64,000 nt of DNA from Planktomarina temperata RCA23 (GCF_000738435.1 NZ_CP003984.1:2046001-2110000); one strand, 5' to 3'; counted from the stretch's first letter, positions 1 to 9,358 are shown. The notes: generated from the sequence alone by a model not told the origin. Numbers and translations are program-made.

Positions 1-1185
1 TTCAAACTCAATTCCGGTTTTGGCGATGAGCTTGTTCCACCGACCAATTCCGCCCGAGGCATCGCGGATATAATCATCCCGCAGGCGCATATTTATAGCG
101 GTCAGCGCCGGAACCTCTTGGGCAACAATCTGGCCATCGACGACGCTACGCACGGTGTAGCTGTCATGTTTGAGCTGGTGGTCGTCTTGAATACGCTGCT
201 CCATATAGCGGCCTTTGATGCCGGAATTGAAGGCATTGGCCGCATTGGTCGAGACTTCTTGACCAAACAGATCCAGCGACAAGGAATAATGCAGATTGAG
301 CTTTTTCTGGATGGTCGGCAGATCAATCACGCCCAAATCCCGCACCTTACCGATGTCATAGGGATCTGTGATCCCGGCTTTATTCATCGCCTCGCAGGTG
401 GCCTGCACCACACGGCCCACGCCGGTCTCGCCAACGAACATGTGATGGGCTTCCTCGGTGAGCATAAAGCGGCAGGTGCGGCTGAGCGGATCAAAACCTG
501 ATTGCGCCAGGCTTTCCAGCTGCATCTTGCCATCGCGGTCGGTGAAATAGGTGAACATGAAAAACGACAGCCAATCTGGTGTCTCCTCATTGAAGGCCCC
601 CAGCATGCGCGGCGCTTCCTCCGAACCTGACGAACGGCGCAGCAAGTCATCCGCCTCTTCCCGCCCGTCTTTGCCAAAATATTTTTGCAACAGATAGACC
701 ATCGCCCAGAGGTGACGCCCCTCCTCCACATTCACCTGAAACAGGTTGCGCATGTCATAAAGTGATGGCGCCGTGAGGCCGAGAAATCGCTGTTGTTCCA
801 CAGATCCCGGCTCTGTATCTCCTTGGATTACGATCAAGCGCTTGAGCATATTGCGATACTCACCGGGCACCTCTTGCCAGGCAGGCTGCCCGGCATGCTC
901 CCCCATCGGGATCACGCGGTCTTCCACTTGCGGCGCCAAGAGGACACCCCAGCGGTATTCTGGCATTTTTACATAATCAAACTTGGCCCAACCCTTTGGA
1001 TCCACGCTGACCGCTGTGCGCAGATACACCATGCTGTCTTGAAAATTCTGCGGGATCAGATCATTCCACCAATTGATATAGCCCGGATGCCATTTCTCCA
1101 GCGCTTTGAGAACCTTACGGTCCTCCGATAGGCCCACGTTATTGGGAATCATCGTGTCATAATTGACGTTAATTAGATCCAGCAT
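1..1185 (-). CDS. boxB: Benzoyl-CoA 2,3-epoxidase subunit B (partial, C-terminus off the left edge)
   Basis: BoxB is the diiron oxygenase that works with the reductase BoxA to epoxidise benzoyl-CoA in aerobic benzoate breakdown. 395 codons are present and the frame stays open to base 1; the family is about 475 residues, so the C-terminal sixth or so is missing. The ATG at 1185 follows AGGAGA. Two EXXH-type diiron motifs are visible, EEGRHLW near residues 154-160 and EEAHHMF near 244-250, as are the family-typical stretches WWNDLIPQNF and YFTDRDGKMQL. It lies 64 bases downstream of boxC in the same direction, and boxA is probably beyond the edge. The call rests on full-length similarity to remembered BoxB sequences. 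Confidence 0.93.
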   Translation of the reverse strand, partial: MLDLINVNYDTMIPNNVGLSEDRKVLKALEKWHPGYINWWNDLIPQNFQDSMVYLRTAVSVDPKGWAKFDYVKMPEYRWGVLLAPQVEDRVIPMGEHAGQPAWQEVPGEYRNMLKRLIVIQGDTEPGSVEQQRFLGLTAPSLYDMRNLFQVNVEEGRHLWAMVYLLQKYFGKDGREEADDLLRRSSGSEEAPRMLGAFNEETPDWLSFFMFTYFTDRDGKMQLESLAQSGFDPLSRTCRFMLTEEAHHMFVGETGVGRVVQATCEAMNKAGITDPYDIGKVRDLGVIDLPTIQKKLNLHYSLSLDLFGQEVSTNAANAFNSGIKGRYMEQRIQDDHQLKHDSYTVRSVVDGQIVAQEVPALTAINMRLRDDYIRDASGGIGRWNKLIAKTGIEFE

Positions 1186-1249
1186 TTCTATCTCCTGTTG
1201 ATCAAACCCAGCAGTGGCACATGGCCCGTTGGTGAGCATCCATGGGCGT

Positions 1250-2905
1250 CTACACCCGTTCCATATCGAAATTTCCGCGCAGGCCCGTGCCATAGCGCTG
1301 CAAAGCACCCTCTTGGCCCACCGCATTTGGACGGTTGAAAATCCAATTTTGCCAAGCGGTCAGACGACCAAAGATACGCGTTTCCATCGTCTCTGGACCG
1401 GCAAACCGCAAATTGGCCTCCATCCCCGTCATCGCATCGGGGGAAAAGCTGGCGCGTTCTTCCATGAAAATACGCAGCTCATCATCCCAATCAATATCAT
1501 CAAGGATCATTGTCACCAGGCCCAAGGCATCGGCCTGCTCTGCCGCGAGTGGCACGCCGATCATGTCCTGCGCCTGTTCGACACGCTCAGGCTCGCCCAG
1601 AAACCGCGTTTGCAATCGGGTCAAATCATTGCCCATGGGGACTGGACCGAAATTCGCAGCCGACAGGCAAATTTCAGCCTCGGGTCGTTCATCATCTTCG
1701 AACTCCCCCTCCATCATATAGGTCCGATCCACCGCAAAGAGTATTTCTGACAATAGCCCGGCAAAACAAGAACCGTTTTCCACAAAAGCCGCCAAAGAGC
1801 GCGAGGTCACATCGATCCGCTTGAGCGTGCGTTTCCAGTAATGACGGATTTCGGCCGCCAGCCAGTGATCGCTCGTGGCAATCACAGCCTCATGGGCCAA
1901 AAAGGCCGCGCCATCCCCTTGGGATTTAAACACCCAAAGCCCAAGATCCATTTCGTTAAACCGCAGATGCAAAATCGCATCTTCAAGCTCTCGGCAAAGC
2001 TTCAGAATATAGGCTTGATCACCCTGCGCTTGCAGCTCTGCGATATCGGCCGGAGCTGGGGCGGTCGGACCTTTGAGTGTAATTTCTGCCCGGCGGTGTG
2101 CAGGGTCCAAAGTCACATCAATATGCTCGTAAACCATGCCAGAGTCAGTCATCTGCCGCTCAAGCGGGCCAAGCAAAATTCCCGGAGAGGCAACGGCTTT
2201 GTCCGAGGCGGCTGCAAATTCTAAAGCGCGGTCCTGAACGGTTTGATCAAATTTGGAATTGGCAATGACCTCATCGACCAAGCGCCAGTCTTTGGCCCGT
2301 TTGCCCTTCACACCCTCTTCGATTGAGCAAAAGATATCAGCCAAATCGCGGCGCATTTTGCGCTTATCGGTGATGCGGGTTAGACCACCCGTGCCGGGCA
2401 GAACCGCCAGAAGTGGCACTTCGGGCAATCCCACGGCCGAGCTGCTGTCATCCGTCAGCATAATATAGTTGCACGCCAAGGCCAGCTCATAGCCCCCGCC
2501 GGCGCAGGCCCCTTTGATGGCCGCAATATATTTTTGGCCACTATCGGCCTCCGCCGCCTCATAGGTGTTGCGGGTTTCATTGGTGAACTTGCAAAAATTC
2601 ACCTTGTGGCTATGGGCCGCGCCGCCCAGCATGCGGATATTTGCCCCGGCGCAAAAGACTTTCTCCTTGCCCGATTGCATGACCACAACCTTAACCTCGG
2701 GATGTTCAAACCGCATTCGCTGGACGATATCGTTCAGCTCAATATCCACCCCGAGATCATAGGAATTCAATTTCAGCTCATAGCCTTCAAACAATCCGGC
2801 GGTCTCATCTACATCCATAATCAAATTGGCCACATCCCCATGATAGGTGACACGCCAATGGCGATATTTAGCCGGATCGGTCCGAAAATCTATGACTTGG
2901 GTCAT
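1250..2905 (-). CDS. boxC: 2,3-epoxybenzoyl-CoA dihydrolase (benzoyl-CoA-dihydrodiol lyase)
   Basis: BoxC opens the ring of 2,3-epoxybenzoyl-CoA hydrolytically and releases formate, giving 3,4-dehydroadipyl-CoA semialdehyde. The protein has 551 residues, the usual size, with a tandem crotonase fold. The first half carries the oxyanion-hole stretches GKEKVFCAGANIRML and IAAIKGACAGGGYELALACN; the second half is the more divergent crotonase-like part. I chose the ATG at 2905 (MTQVIDFRTD), which matches how family members begin, over an in-frame ATG nine codons earlier that has no better ribosome site. It precedes boxB and is separated from the upstream DUF309 gene by a 143-base gap holding candidate operators. 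Confidence 0.94.
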   Translation of the reverse strand: MTQVIDFRTDPAKYRHWRVTYHGDVANLIMDVDETAGLFEGYELKLNSYDLGVDIELNDIVQRMRFEHPEVKVVVMQSGKEKVFCAGANIRMLGGAAHSHKVNFCKFTNETRNTYEAAEADSGQKYIAAIKGACAGGGYELALACNYIMLTDDSSSAVGLPEVPLLAVLPGTGGLTRITDKRKMRRDLADIFCSIEEGVKGKRAKDWRLVDEVIANSKFDQTVQDRALEFAAASDKAVASPGILLGPLERQMTDSGMVYEHIDVTLDPAHRRAEITLKGPTAPAPADIAELQAQGDQAYILKLCRELEDAILHLRFNEMDLGLWVFKSQGDGAAFLAHEAVIATSDHWLAAEIRHYWKRTLKRIDVTSRSLAAFVENGSCFAGLLSEILFAVDRTYMMEGEFEDDERPEAEICLSAANFGPVPMGNDLTRLQTRFLGEPERVEQAQDMIGVPLAAEQADALGLVTMILDDIDWDDELRIFMEERASFSPDAMTGMEANLRFAGPETMETRIFGRLTAWQNWIFNRPNAVGQEGALQRYGTGLRGNFDMERV

Positions 2906-2969
2906 GCAGGAAGCCCTTTTGTGGTTTGGCATCAGGCTAGAGAAGAGATCGGAGGAAGTAAACGATTTC

Positions 2970-3049
2970 GTGCATAATAGAACATAAATTTACTTACTAT
3001 TTTTCAATTAGTTGGAATTATAAAACCAAATTGCTGGCATTTTATGCAC
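2970..3049 (-). promoter_or_regulatory. Candidate box-pathway operator: inverted GTGCATAA / TTATGCAC pair before boxC
   Basis: GTGCATAA at 2970-2977 and its perfect inverse TTATGCAC at 3042-3049 flank an AT-rich stretch that holds TATAAT on the minus strand (3017-3022). The pair sits 65-144 bases upstream of the boxC start. The benzoyl-CoA-responsive regulators BzdR and BoxR are known to bind TGCA-containing sites, so a BoxR-type operator is a reasonable inference. No BoxR gene is in the window. Confidence 0.35.
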
Positions 3050-3492
3050 TATAATTCACCATAGGCACGGGCCTCCACCGCCTCCAGGCGCGCCATAATC
3101 TGAGAGATGTCTTGCCCCATAACCCGCGCCCCGGTCAGCTTCTCCAACAATCCGCGCACCATAATGCACAGACGACTCGCCGCCTTTGGACGCTGCATCC
3201 TGAGCTTGAGCTGCGCATTGGCGAGCTGGATCAAGGCCTGTAGCAGACGGCGTTCCTCACTGCCCTCCTCGAGAGCCATCCAGACAGGCTCAAACAGCTC
3301 GTGAGCCTCCCAAAAATATCCGCGCTGCAGATAAAACAATCCCGTGCAAAAGGCCTCACTTTGCGCCAATTGCGCGGGGCTCATGCCCAGCTGTGCTGTG
3401 GCGCATATGGGCACAAACCGCCCCTCCGCATGGCGTGCGGTCTGTCCTGGAACATAGGCATGTTCCGGAACGTCTCGCGCCGCGCCCGTCAA
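3049..3492 (-). CDS. DUF309 family protein in the benzoate operon
   Basis: A 147-residue protein of the DUF309 family, function unknown. The characteristic helix stretch YFWEAHELFEPVWMALEEGS followed by LLQALIQLANAQLKL is plain. I start it at a TTG at 3492 whose last two bases begin the TGA stop of the preceding hydrolase (TTGA junction); this gives the family-typical opening ...EHAYVPGQTARH. An ATG at 3564 is also in frame but would overlap the hydrolase by 76 bases. The tight coupling suggests co-translation with the benzoate genes; its biochemical role is not evident. Confidence 0.82.
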   Translation of the reverse strand: MTGAARDVPEHAYVPGQTARHAEGRFVPICATAQLGMSPAQLAQSEAFCTGLFYLQRGYFWEAHELFEPVWMALEEGSEERRLLQALIQLANAQLKLRMQRPKAASRLCIMVRGLLEKLTGARVMGQDISQIMARLEAVEARAYGEL

Positions 3493-4307
3493 GATGCGAC
3501 ACCGGGCCTGGCCGGCGCGTGGTCCAAATCTGCGCAAAAGCGCGAGAGCTCGCGCAAAACCCACTCTGATCGCTCATAGCAGGGATCATGGCCGCAACCG
3601 GGCAGAACAACCCGCTCCACCGGCGTCGGGCAACGGCGTTCAATCTCATCGATTTGCGCCAATGTGCCATATTGGTCCTCTGCGCCTTGAATGGCCAAGA
3701 CCGGCACGCCGATACCGTCAAGCGCATCTGAAACAGTCCAATCTTTAAACCCAGGATGCAGCCAGGCGTCATTCCAGCCACGAAAGCAATTGTCGGGATC
3801 ATGGTGGTGCCGCGACAATCGCGACCGCAAATATCCACTGTCAAACGCCTGTTTCGCCCGCACGATTTCGCGCAGACCAATCTCCTCGGTGAAAAAATGT
3901 GGCGCAATGGTGACAAGGCCGCACAGCCGCGGATCTGGCACCGTTCCCGCATAGATCGCCGCAATCGTAGCCCCATCACTATGGCCCATCAAAAGGCCGC
4001 GTTCAAACCCGATGGCATTCAGAACCTCGGGCAGAACCAGGCGCGCCTCACGGGTCATGTAATCGAGCGGGCGCGGCAGAGCGGCCGGGTCAGAGCCGCC
4101 ATAGCCCGCCCGCGAATAGGCGCAGACCCCCCAGCCTGTCGCGGCACTCAGCCGCTCTGGAAAATCGCGCCAAAGATCGCGAGACCCTAACCCCTCATGC
4201 AGCAAGACCACAGTTGGCGCCTCAGCTGGCGCTGGCCCCAGGCGGCCATATTCCAGCCACTTCCCCCCCGCCTTCAACGATCCCACATCTGCCCATCGGG
4301 CGCTCAC
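3489..4307 (-). CDS. Alpha/beta-fold hydrolase of the box cluster
   Basis: A 272-residue alpha/beta hydrolase. The nucleophile elbow GHSDGATIAA (Ser near residue 108) and the C-terminal GCGHDPCY region with a likely catalytic His are visible, as is an early LLHEGLGS oxyanion segment. It starts with GTG at 4307, overlapping the benzoate-CoA ligase stop (GTGA), and is followed by the TTGA junction to DUF309. Hydrolases of this kind often accompany box genes. A thioesterase or ring-cleavage product hydrolase role is inference from context only. Confidence 0.85.
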   Translation of the reverse strand: MSARWADVGSLKAGGKWLEYGRLGPAPAEAPTVVLLHEGLGSRDLWRDFPERLSAATGWGVCAYSRAGYGGSDPAALPRPLDYMTREARLVLPEVLNAIGFERGLLMGHSDGATIAAIYAGTVPDPRLCGLVTIAPHFFTEEIGLREIVRAKQAFDSGYLRSRLSRHHHDPDNCFRGWNDAWLHPGFKDWTVSDALDGIGVPVLAIQGAEDQYGTLAQIDEIERRCPTPVERVVLPGCGHDPCYERSEWVLRELSRFCADLDHAPARPGVAS

Positions 4308-5839
4308 GACCGGCCGCGCAGTTTGAAGCGTTGGATTTTGCCGGTAGAGGTTTTCGGCAAGTCGTCAATGATCTCGATCCATCTGGGATATTTCCACTTG
4401 CCGATTTTGTCTTTGATAAACGCGCGAATGCCCGCCACCGCCTCCGGTCCATGCCCCGGCTTCAGCACCACAAAGGCTTTGGGTTTTTCCAAATCATCCT
4501 CATCGCGATGGGCCACAACAGCGGCCTCCAATACGGCTGGAAACGCGACCAGGGCCTGCTCAATCTCAAATGGGCTGACCCAGATGCCAGAGACCTTGAA
4601 CATATCATCTGTGCGCCCACAATAGATAAAGCGGCCCGCCGCAGTGCGTTCATATTTATCACCCGTGCGGGTCCATTCTCCTTCGAAGGTTCGGCGGGTT
4701 TTATCGCGTTGGTTCCAATAATCGGCGGCGGCAGATCCGCCGCGTACCAAAAGCTCCCCCACAACGCCAGTGTCAACCTCGGCGCCATCCTCATCGACCA
4801 GCCGAACCTCATAGCCCGGAACCGCCGTGCCCGATGTGCCATACTGCACGTCACCAGGCCGGTTGGAGAGGAAAATATGCAGCATTTCCGTTGATCCGAC
4901 CCCGTCGATAATATCGATGCCCATAAGATCACGCCACTTGCGGCCAATTTCCGCCGGCAACGCCTCTCCGGCTGAGGTGCAGCAACGCAGCGGCACCTGA
5001 GGCGCCGCCCCATCCGTCTCCCACTTGTGCAGCAGCGCGGCATAGAGCGTCGGGACACCGTAGTAAACTGTGGGCTGATGGGCCTCCAAAATATGGCTCA
5101 CAGTGTCTGGTGTCGGCCGGCCATTAAACAACACGCTGGTGGCCCCAACCGACATGGGAAATGACATGCCATTGCCCAGCCCATAGGCAAAAAACAATTT
5201 GGCAGCGGAAAACACCTTGTCAGTCTCCTGAATATCCAAAACCTGCCGGGCGAATGTGTCACAGGTTTGGCGCAATGCGGAATGCACATGCCGCACGCCC
5301 TTCGGCGCACCCGTTGAACCGGACGAATAGAGCCAAAATGCGATTTCATCTGCCGAGCACTCCAGCGTCTCTGCGGGCGTGGTTCCGGCCACAAACGCCT
5401 CCCAAGACTGGGTTCCCTCCGGGGCCTCGGGGCCGATCACAACAATGTGGCGCAGGTGCGGTGAGGCTTGCACCGCAGGCGCAACCACATCCCAAAGCTC
5501 TTGCGAGACAAAGGCAATCGCAGCCCGGCTGTCTCGCAGAATGGCGCCATAGACGTCCGTGGACAATAATGTGTTGAGTGCAACGGGCACAACACCCGCC
5601 TTCAGAGCACCCCAGAAAATCTGCGGAAACTCGATTTGATCAAGCACAAACATCGCCGCGCGCGCTTCTCGTGAAATGCCGGAGCGCGTTAAGGCATCGG
5701 CGACTTGGCCCGCGCCCTCGGCCAGCGCCCCATAGGTCAGCTGCCGCCCGCCCTCCCAGGCTTCCTCAAATGCGGTTTTCGCGCCGCGCCCCTCTGCGAT
5801 GTGCCGATCCACAAACCAATGCGACGCGTTGCCCGTCAT
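4304..5839 (-). CDS. Benzoate-CoA ligase
   Basis: This enzyme activates benzoate to benzoyl-CoA with ATP, the entry step of the box pathway. It has 511 residues and belongs to the ANL adenylating superfamily, benzoate-CoA ligase subgroup. The AMP-binding loop LYSSGSTGAPKGVRHVHSAL lies near residues 158-177, the GVGSTEMLHIFLSN adenine-site motif near 303, and the C-terminal lysine motif LPKTSTGKIQRFKLR near 495-509. I chose the ATG at 5839, preceded by GGGAGGAG eight bases upstream; a longer in-frame start would swallow that site. It is the first gene of the minus-strand benzoate operon. Confidence 0.93.
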   Translation of the reverse strand: MTGNASHWFVDRHIAEGRGAKTAFEEAWEGGRQLTYGALAEGAGQVADALTRSGISREARAAMFVLDQIEFPQIFWGALKAGVVPVALNTLLSTDVYGAILRDSRAAIAFVSQELWDVVAPAVQASPHLRHIVVIGPEAPEGTQSWEAFVAGTTPAETLECSADEIAFWLYSSGSTGAPKGVRHVHSALRQTCDTFARQVLDIQETDKVFSAAKLFFAYGLGNGMSFPMSVGATSVLFNGRPTPDTVSHILEAHQPTVYYGVPTLYAALLHKWETDGAAPQVPLRCCTSAGEALPAEIGRKWRDLMGIDIIDGVGSTEMLHIFLSNRPGDVQYGTSGTAVPGYEVRLVDEDGAEVDTGVVGELLVRGGSAAADYWNQRDKTRRTFEGEWTRTGDKYERTAAGRFIYCGRTDDMFKVSGIWVSPFEIEQALVAFPAVLEAAVVAHRDEDDLEKPKAFVVLKPGHGPEAVAGIRAFIKDKIGKWKYPRWIEIIDDLPKTSTGKIQRFKLRGRS

Positions 5840-6069
5840 GATCAGATCTCCTCCCAAAGAACGTTGAACCAGAGGGGCTGCAAATGCTGTCCAGCCCGAT
5901 CTGTCGCCGGGCTTGGGTCAGCTCTTGCCAAGACCCTCAGTTTTTTAGAGCATACGAAATTTGCAGCCGCCCGCAACCCAGCAGGCCACCCACGCCAAAA
6001 AACAGCATTTTTCCCTGAAGACTTCTGCAAAACTCAGCCGCCGAGCCAAAACCCGATCCAAGCCTTGGA
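5840..6069. other. Intergenic region between benzoate-CoA ligase and 5-formyl-THF cyclo-ligase, with a decayed repeat copy
   Basis: This 230-base gap presumably holds the promoter of the benzoate operon; no convincing operator is readable. Near its left gene the stretch 6018-6052 (AGACTTCTGCAAAACTCAGC and onward to GAGCCAAAAC) resembles the left arm of the repeat family described at 26917-26985 but lacks the central hairpin. I read it as a degenerate copy just downstream of the cyclo-ligase stop. Confidence 0.4.
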
Positions 6070-6630
6070 TTAGCTGGAAAATTGCACGATCCGGTCTTCC
6101 GTCACAATCATGTCAAGCGGTTGATCTGTGGGCTCTAAGGGCAACGCCTCCGCCTGTTGCGCGTTGAACGCAAAGCCAATGGCCAATACCGGCCCACGGG
6201 CCCGCAGCCCCTCCAGCGTGCGGTCATAAAACCCGCCACCATAGCCCAGACGCCCACCCTGCGCATCCCAAGCCACAAGCGGCACGATCACAATTTCTGG
6301 CACCATCCATGTGAGTTCAACCGGAATCAGCGCCTTAAACGCCCCCTCCACCATTTGCATGCCGGGTGTATAGAGCGCAAAACGCAAAGGCGCCCCAGCC
6401 GCTTGAATCACCGGCAGGCCGACCGGTCCATGGGCTGAGGCCTCTGCCAAAGCCGGGGACGGGTCAATTTCCGTACCGATGGGCATGAAGCCTGCCACGG
6501 GCGCGCCGCGATAACCGGCCAAAACATCCGACAATACACCAGCGCTTGCCCCGCTTTGCGCCGCATGGGCCTGTTTGCGACGGGCAAAAGCCGCGCGCCG
6601 TGCCTCCGTCTTTTGCGCCTCTAGACTCAC
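6070..6630 (-). CDS. 5-formyltetrahydrofolate cyclo-ligase
   Basis: This enzyme converts 5-formyl-THF to 5,10-methenyl-THF using ATP. It has 186 residues, the family size. Visible motifs are an early basic helix (EARRAAFARRKQAH), GFMPIGTEIDP, and the ATP/folate signature RLGYGGGFYDRTLEGL. The GTG start at 6630 overlaps the mgtE stop (GTGA), so the two are probably co-translated; a much longer upstream frame runs inside mgtE and is not credible. A repeat remnant lies directly after the stop. Confidence 0.92.
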   Translation of the reverse strand: MSLEAQKTEARRAAFARRKQAHAAQSGASAGVLSDVLAGYRGAPVAGFMPIGTEIDPSPALAEASAHGPVGLPVIQAAGAPLRFALYTPGMQMVEGAFKALIPVELTWMVPEIVIVPLVAWDAQGGRLGYGGGFYDRTLEGLRARGPVLAIGFAFNAQQAEALPLEPTDQPLDMIVTEDRIVQFSS

Positions 6631-8000
6631 AACAACATCCAGGCAGCAAGCCCCAGAAAGGCAAAAAAGCCGACCACATCGGTCACAGTGGTCACAAAGG
6701 CACCCGAAGCCAAAGCCGGGTCGATGCCAATTTTCTCGAGCGCCACCGGGATCACCGTGCCGGCCAGCCCTGCCACGACCATATTGAGCACCATGGCCAG
6801 CGCCAAGACCCACCCGATGATCGAAGAGCCAAACCAGAAATATCCGACGAAACCCAAAACCAGCGCAAAGATCATGCCATTGAGAAGCCCCACCAGGACT
6901 TCCCGGCGGATAACCCGCCAGACATTGGAGGTCGTCAAATCCTTAGTCGCAATGGCCCGCACGGCCACGGTGAGCGACTGCGTGCCGGCATTGCCACCCA
7001 TCGATGCGACAATCGGCATCAAAACCGCCAGCGCCACAAATTGCGCAATCGTGGCTTCGAACATAGAAATGACCAAAGACGCGATAATCGCCGTTGCCAA
7101 GTTCACCGCCAACCAGGGCAAACGACCGCGTGTGGTGTCCAAGACACTGTCCGACAGCGAGCCTTCCCCGACCCCCGCCAGACGCATCATATCCTCTTCA
7201 TATTCCTCATCGAGCACGATCATCGCGTCATCAATGGTGATCACGCCGACAAGTCGATCATCGGCGTCCACAACCGGGGCAGAGATGAGATGATATTGAT
7301 TGAAGGCATAGGCCACATCTTTTTCCGGCTGATCGACCGGAATGGTGCGAAAACTGTCTTCGGCAATCTCAAGCATCGGCGTGGCGCGCTTGGTGCCCAA
7401 AAGCTTGCCAAGTGTGACATAGCCCGTGGGACGCAGACGCGGGTCGATGAGGATCATATGGTAAAACTGTTCGGGCAAATCTTCTTGCCGGCGCAGGTAA
7501 TCAATCGCTTGGCCCACGTTCCAATGCTCTGGCGCCATGACCACTTCGCGTTGCATCAAACGGCCGGCCGATTCCTCTGGGAAAGACAGGGATTGCTCGA
7601 CAACAACCCGTTCCGCATCATCCAATGCGCCGAGGATGGCCTCTTGTTGCGGCTCGTCGAGATCTTCGAGCAGATCCACCACATCGTCGGAGTCCAAATC
7701 GCGCACCGCAACGGCCAACTCGGCCGCGTCCAGCCCATCGATGATATCTTCGCGGATGCTATCGTCCAGCTCCGACAAAACATCGCCATCAATGCCGTCT
7801 TTCCACAGGCGCAAGATTCCCGCTCGCACGGAGTCGCTCACCTGCTCTAAAAGGTCAGCAATATCAGCCGGATGCAAAGGGTCGAGCAGCGTGTGGAGCC
7901 GCTGCGCATCTTCATGCTCCACCGCCCCACGCACATCAGAGACCCTTTGGGCATCCAAAACATCGCTTGGCTCGACGGAGGTTTCATAAAGATCTGTCAT
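6627..8000 (-). CDS. mgtE: Magnesium transporter MgtE
   Basis: A Mg2+-gated inner-membrane magnesium channel of 457 residues. The cytoplasmic MgtE N domain comes first (LHPADIADLLEQV near 43-55), then two CBS domains (about 140-265, with GVITIDDAMIVLDEEYEEDM at the end), then five membrane helices from about residue 290, including the pore helix region with SMGGNAGTQSLTVAVRAIA and the conserved NAGTQ. An acidic N-terminal half is typical of its Mg2+ sensing. It is the upstream partner of the cyclo-ligase; guaD is transcribed divergently 71 bases away. Confidence 0.95.
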   Translation of the reverse strand: MTDLYETSVEPSDVLDAQRVSDVRGAVEHEDAQRLHTLLDPLHPADIADLLEQVSDSVRAGILRLWKDGIDGDVLSELDDSIREDIIDGLDAAELAVAVRDLDSDDVVDLLEDLDEPQQEAILGALDDAERVVVEQSLSFPEESAGRLMQREVVMAPEHWNVGQAIDYLRRQEDLPEQFYHMILIDPRLRPTGYVTLGKLLGTKRATPMLEIAEDSFRTIPVDQPEKDVAYAFNQYHLISAPVVDADDRLVGVITIDDAMIVLDEEYEEDMMRLAGVGEGSLSDSVLDTTRGRLPWLAVNLATAIIASLVISMFEATIAQFVALAVLMPIVASMGGNAGTQSLTVAVRAIATKDLTTSNVWRVIRREVLVGLLNGMIFALVLGFVGYFWFGSSIIGWVLALAMVLNMVVAGLAGTVIPVALEKIGIDPALASGAFVTTVTDVVGFFAFLGLAAWMLL

Positions 8001-8071
8001 ACCTGCCTTTACGAAGTCTCATTTCATATGACAAGATATAGCCAGATAAAAGAATTTTTGGACTGCTTTTC

Positions 8072-9358
8072 ATGACCGACACACTTCTCCTCGGACAAAC
8101 CCTTTGTTTCAGCGGTGATCCCTTCCAGGCGCCCTGGCAGGAGGTCACCACGCATAGGCGAGATGGTGCTGTATTGCTGCGGGGTGGACAAATTGCTGAG
8201 GTGGGCGCGCGTGCAGCGCTCTGCCAAGCCCATCCTGGGGCCAAAATTGTCGATTATGGCGCGGATTTAATCGTTCCGGGCTTTGTCGATGCGCATGTGC
8301 ACTATCCGCAAACCGCCATCATCGCCAGCTGGGGCAAGCGGCTCATCGACTGGCTGAACAGCTATACATTTCCCGAGGAAATGCGTCTGGCAGATCCCGA
8401 TTACGCCGCCAAGATTGCTGGGCGTTACCTCGACATTGCCCTCAGTCATGGTACGACGACCATGGCCAGCTATTGCACCTCCGCCCCTGCTTCTGTCACC
8501 GCCTATTTTGAGGCAGCCCAGGCGCGCGGAATGCGCGTGGTGGGCGGCAAGACCTGTATGGATCGCAATGCGCCAGACGGCCTGATCGACACGGCGCAAT
8601 CGGCTTATGATGACAGCAAAGATTTGATCGATACATGGCATGGGCGCGGCCGCTTGAGCTATGCCATCACCCCCCGGTTTTCACCGACATCAACCCCAGA
8701 GCAGCTCGCCGCCTTGGGCGGGCTGTGGCAAGAACGTCCGGACTGCTTGATGCAAACTCACCTGTCCGAGCAAACTGAAGAAATCGCCTGGGTGCGCAGC
8801 CTGTTTCCAGAGGCGCGCGACTATCTCGAGACCTATGCGCAATTCGGCCTGCTGGGCGCGCGCGGCCTTTATGGTCATGCCATCCATCTTGAGCCGCGCG
8901 AGATCGACCAATTGGCCGACGTCGGCGCCTCTGTGGTGCATTGCCCAACCTCCAACACCTTTATCGGATCGGGTCTTTTTGACCTTATGGGCCTGGCGCA
9001 GGCAGGGGTGAGCATGGGACTGGCCACCGATATCGGGGGGGGGTCCAATTTTTCCATGCTGCGCACCATGGCGGCGGCCTATGAGGTGGCGCAATTGCGC
9101 GGTCAAGCGCTGCATCCAGCGCAGCTTATGTGGCTGGCCTCTGAAGGGTCGGCGAAAGCGCTGCACCTGTCTGGCACTATCGGTCATCTGGGCGCAGGAG
9201 CCGAAGCAGACCTTTGTATTCTCAACCTAAGCTCAACAACCGCAATCGCCCAGCGCTATGAACATGCCAATGATTTTTGGGAGAGCTTGTTTCCCACGGT
9301 CATGATGGGCGATGACCGGGCCATTCGGCAAGTCTGGGTCGCGGGCGTTCCGGTCTAG
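8072..9358 (+). CDS. guaD: Guanine deaminase
   Basis: It hydrolyses guanine to xanthine and ammonia, feeding purine catabolism. 428 residues, amidohydrolase fold. Metal ligands are visible in DAHVHYPQ (about residue 73), QTHLSEQ (about 228), YGHAIHLEPR (about 268) and the Asp of ATDIGGGSNFSMLRTM (about 319). The CDS follows the mgtE divergent region directly. It is convergent with the 8-oxoguanine deaminase gene, with only a repeat element between the two stops. The xanthine dehydrogenase needed for the next step is not in the window. Confidence 0.95.
   Translation: MTDTLLLGQTLCFSGDPFQAPWQEVTTHRRDGAVLLRGGQIAEVGARAALCQAHPGAKIVDYGADLIVPGFVDAHVHYPQTAIIASWGKRLIDWLNSYTFPEEMRLADPDYAAKIAGRYLDIALSHGTTTMASYCTSAPASVTAYFEAAQARGMRVVGGKTCMDRNAPDGLIDTAQSAYDDSKDLIDTWHGRGRLSYAITPRFSPTSTPEQLAALGGLWQERPDCLMQTHLSEQTEEIAWVRSLFPEARDYLETYAQFGLLGARGLYGHAIHLEPREIDQLADVGASVVHCPTSNTFIGSGLFDLMGLAQAGVSMGLATDIGGGSNFSMLRTMAAAYEVAQLRGQALHPAQLMWLASEGSAKALHLSGTIGHLGAGAEADLCILNLSSTTAIAQRYEHANDFWESLFPTVMMGDDRAIRQVWVAGVPV

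Noticed and set aside
118-731. Open frames on both strands near the left edge
   Set aside because: They are shadows of boxB, whose true frame runs to the window edge and matches the family throughout.
6546-7850. 434-codon plus-strand frame
   Set aside because: It lies wholly antisense to mgtE and the cyclo-ligase, has low-complexity His/Arg/Gln-rich translation and no family resemblance.
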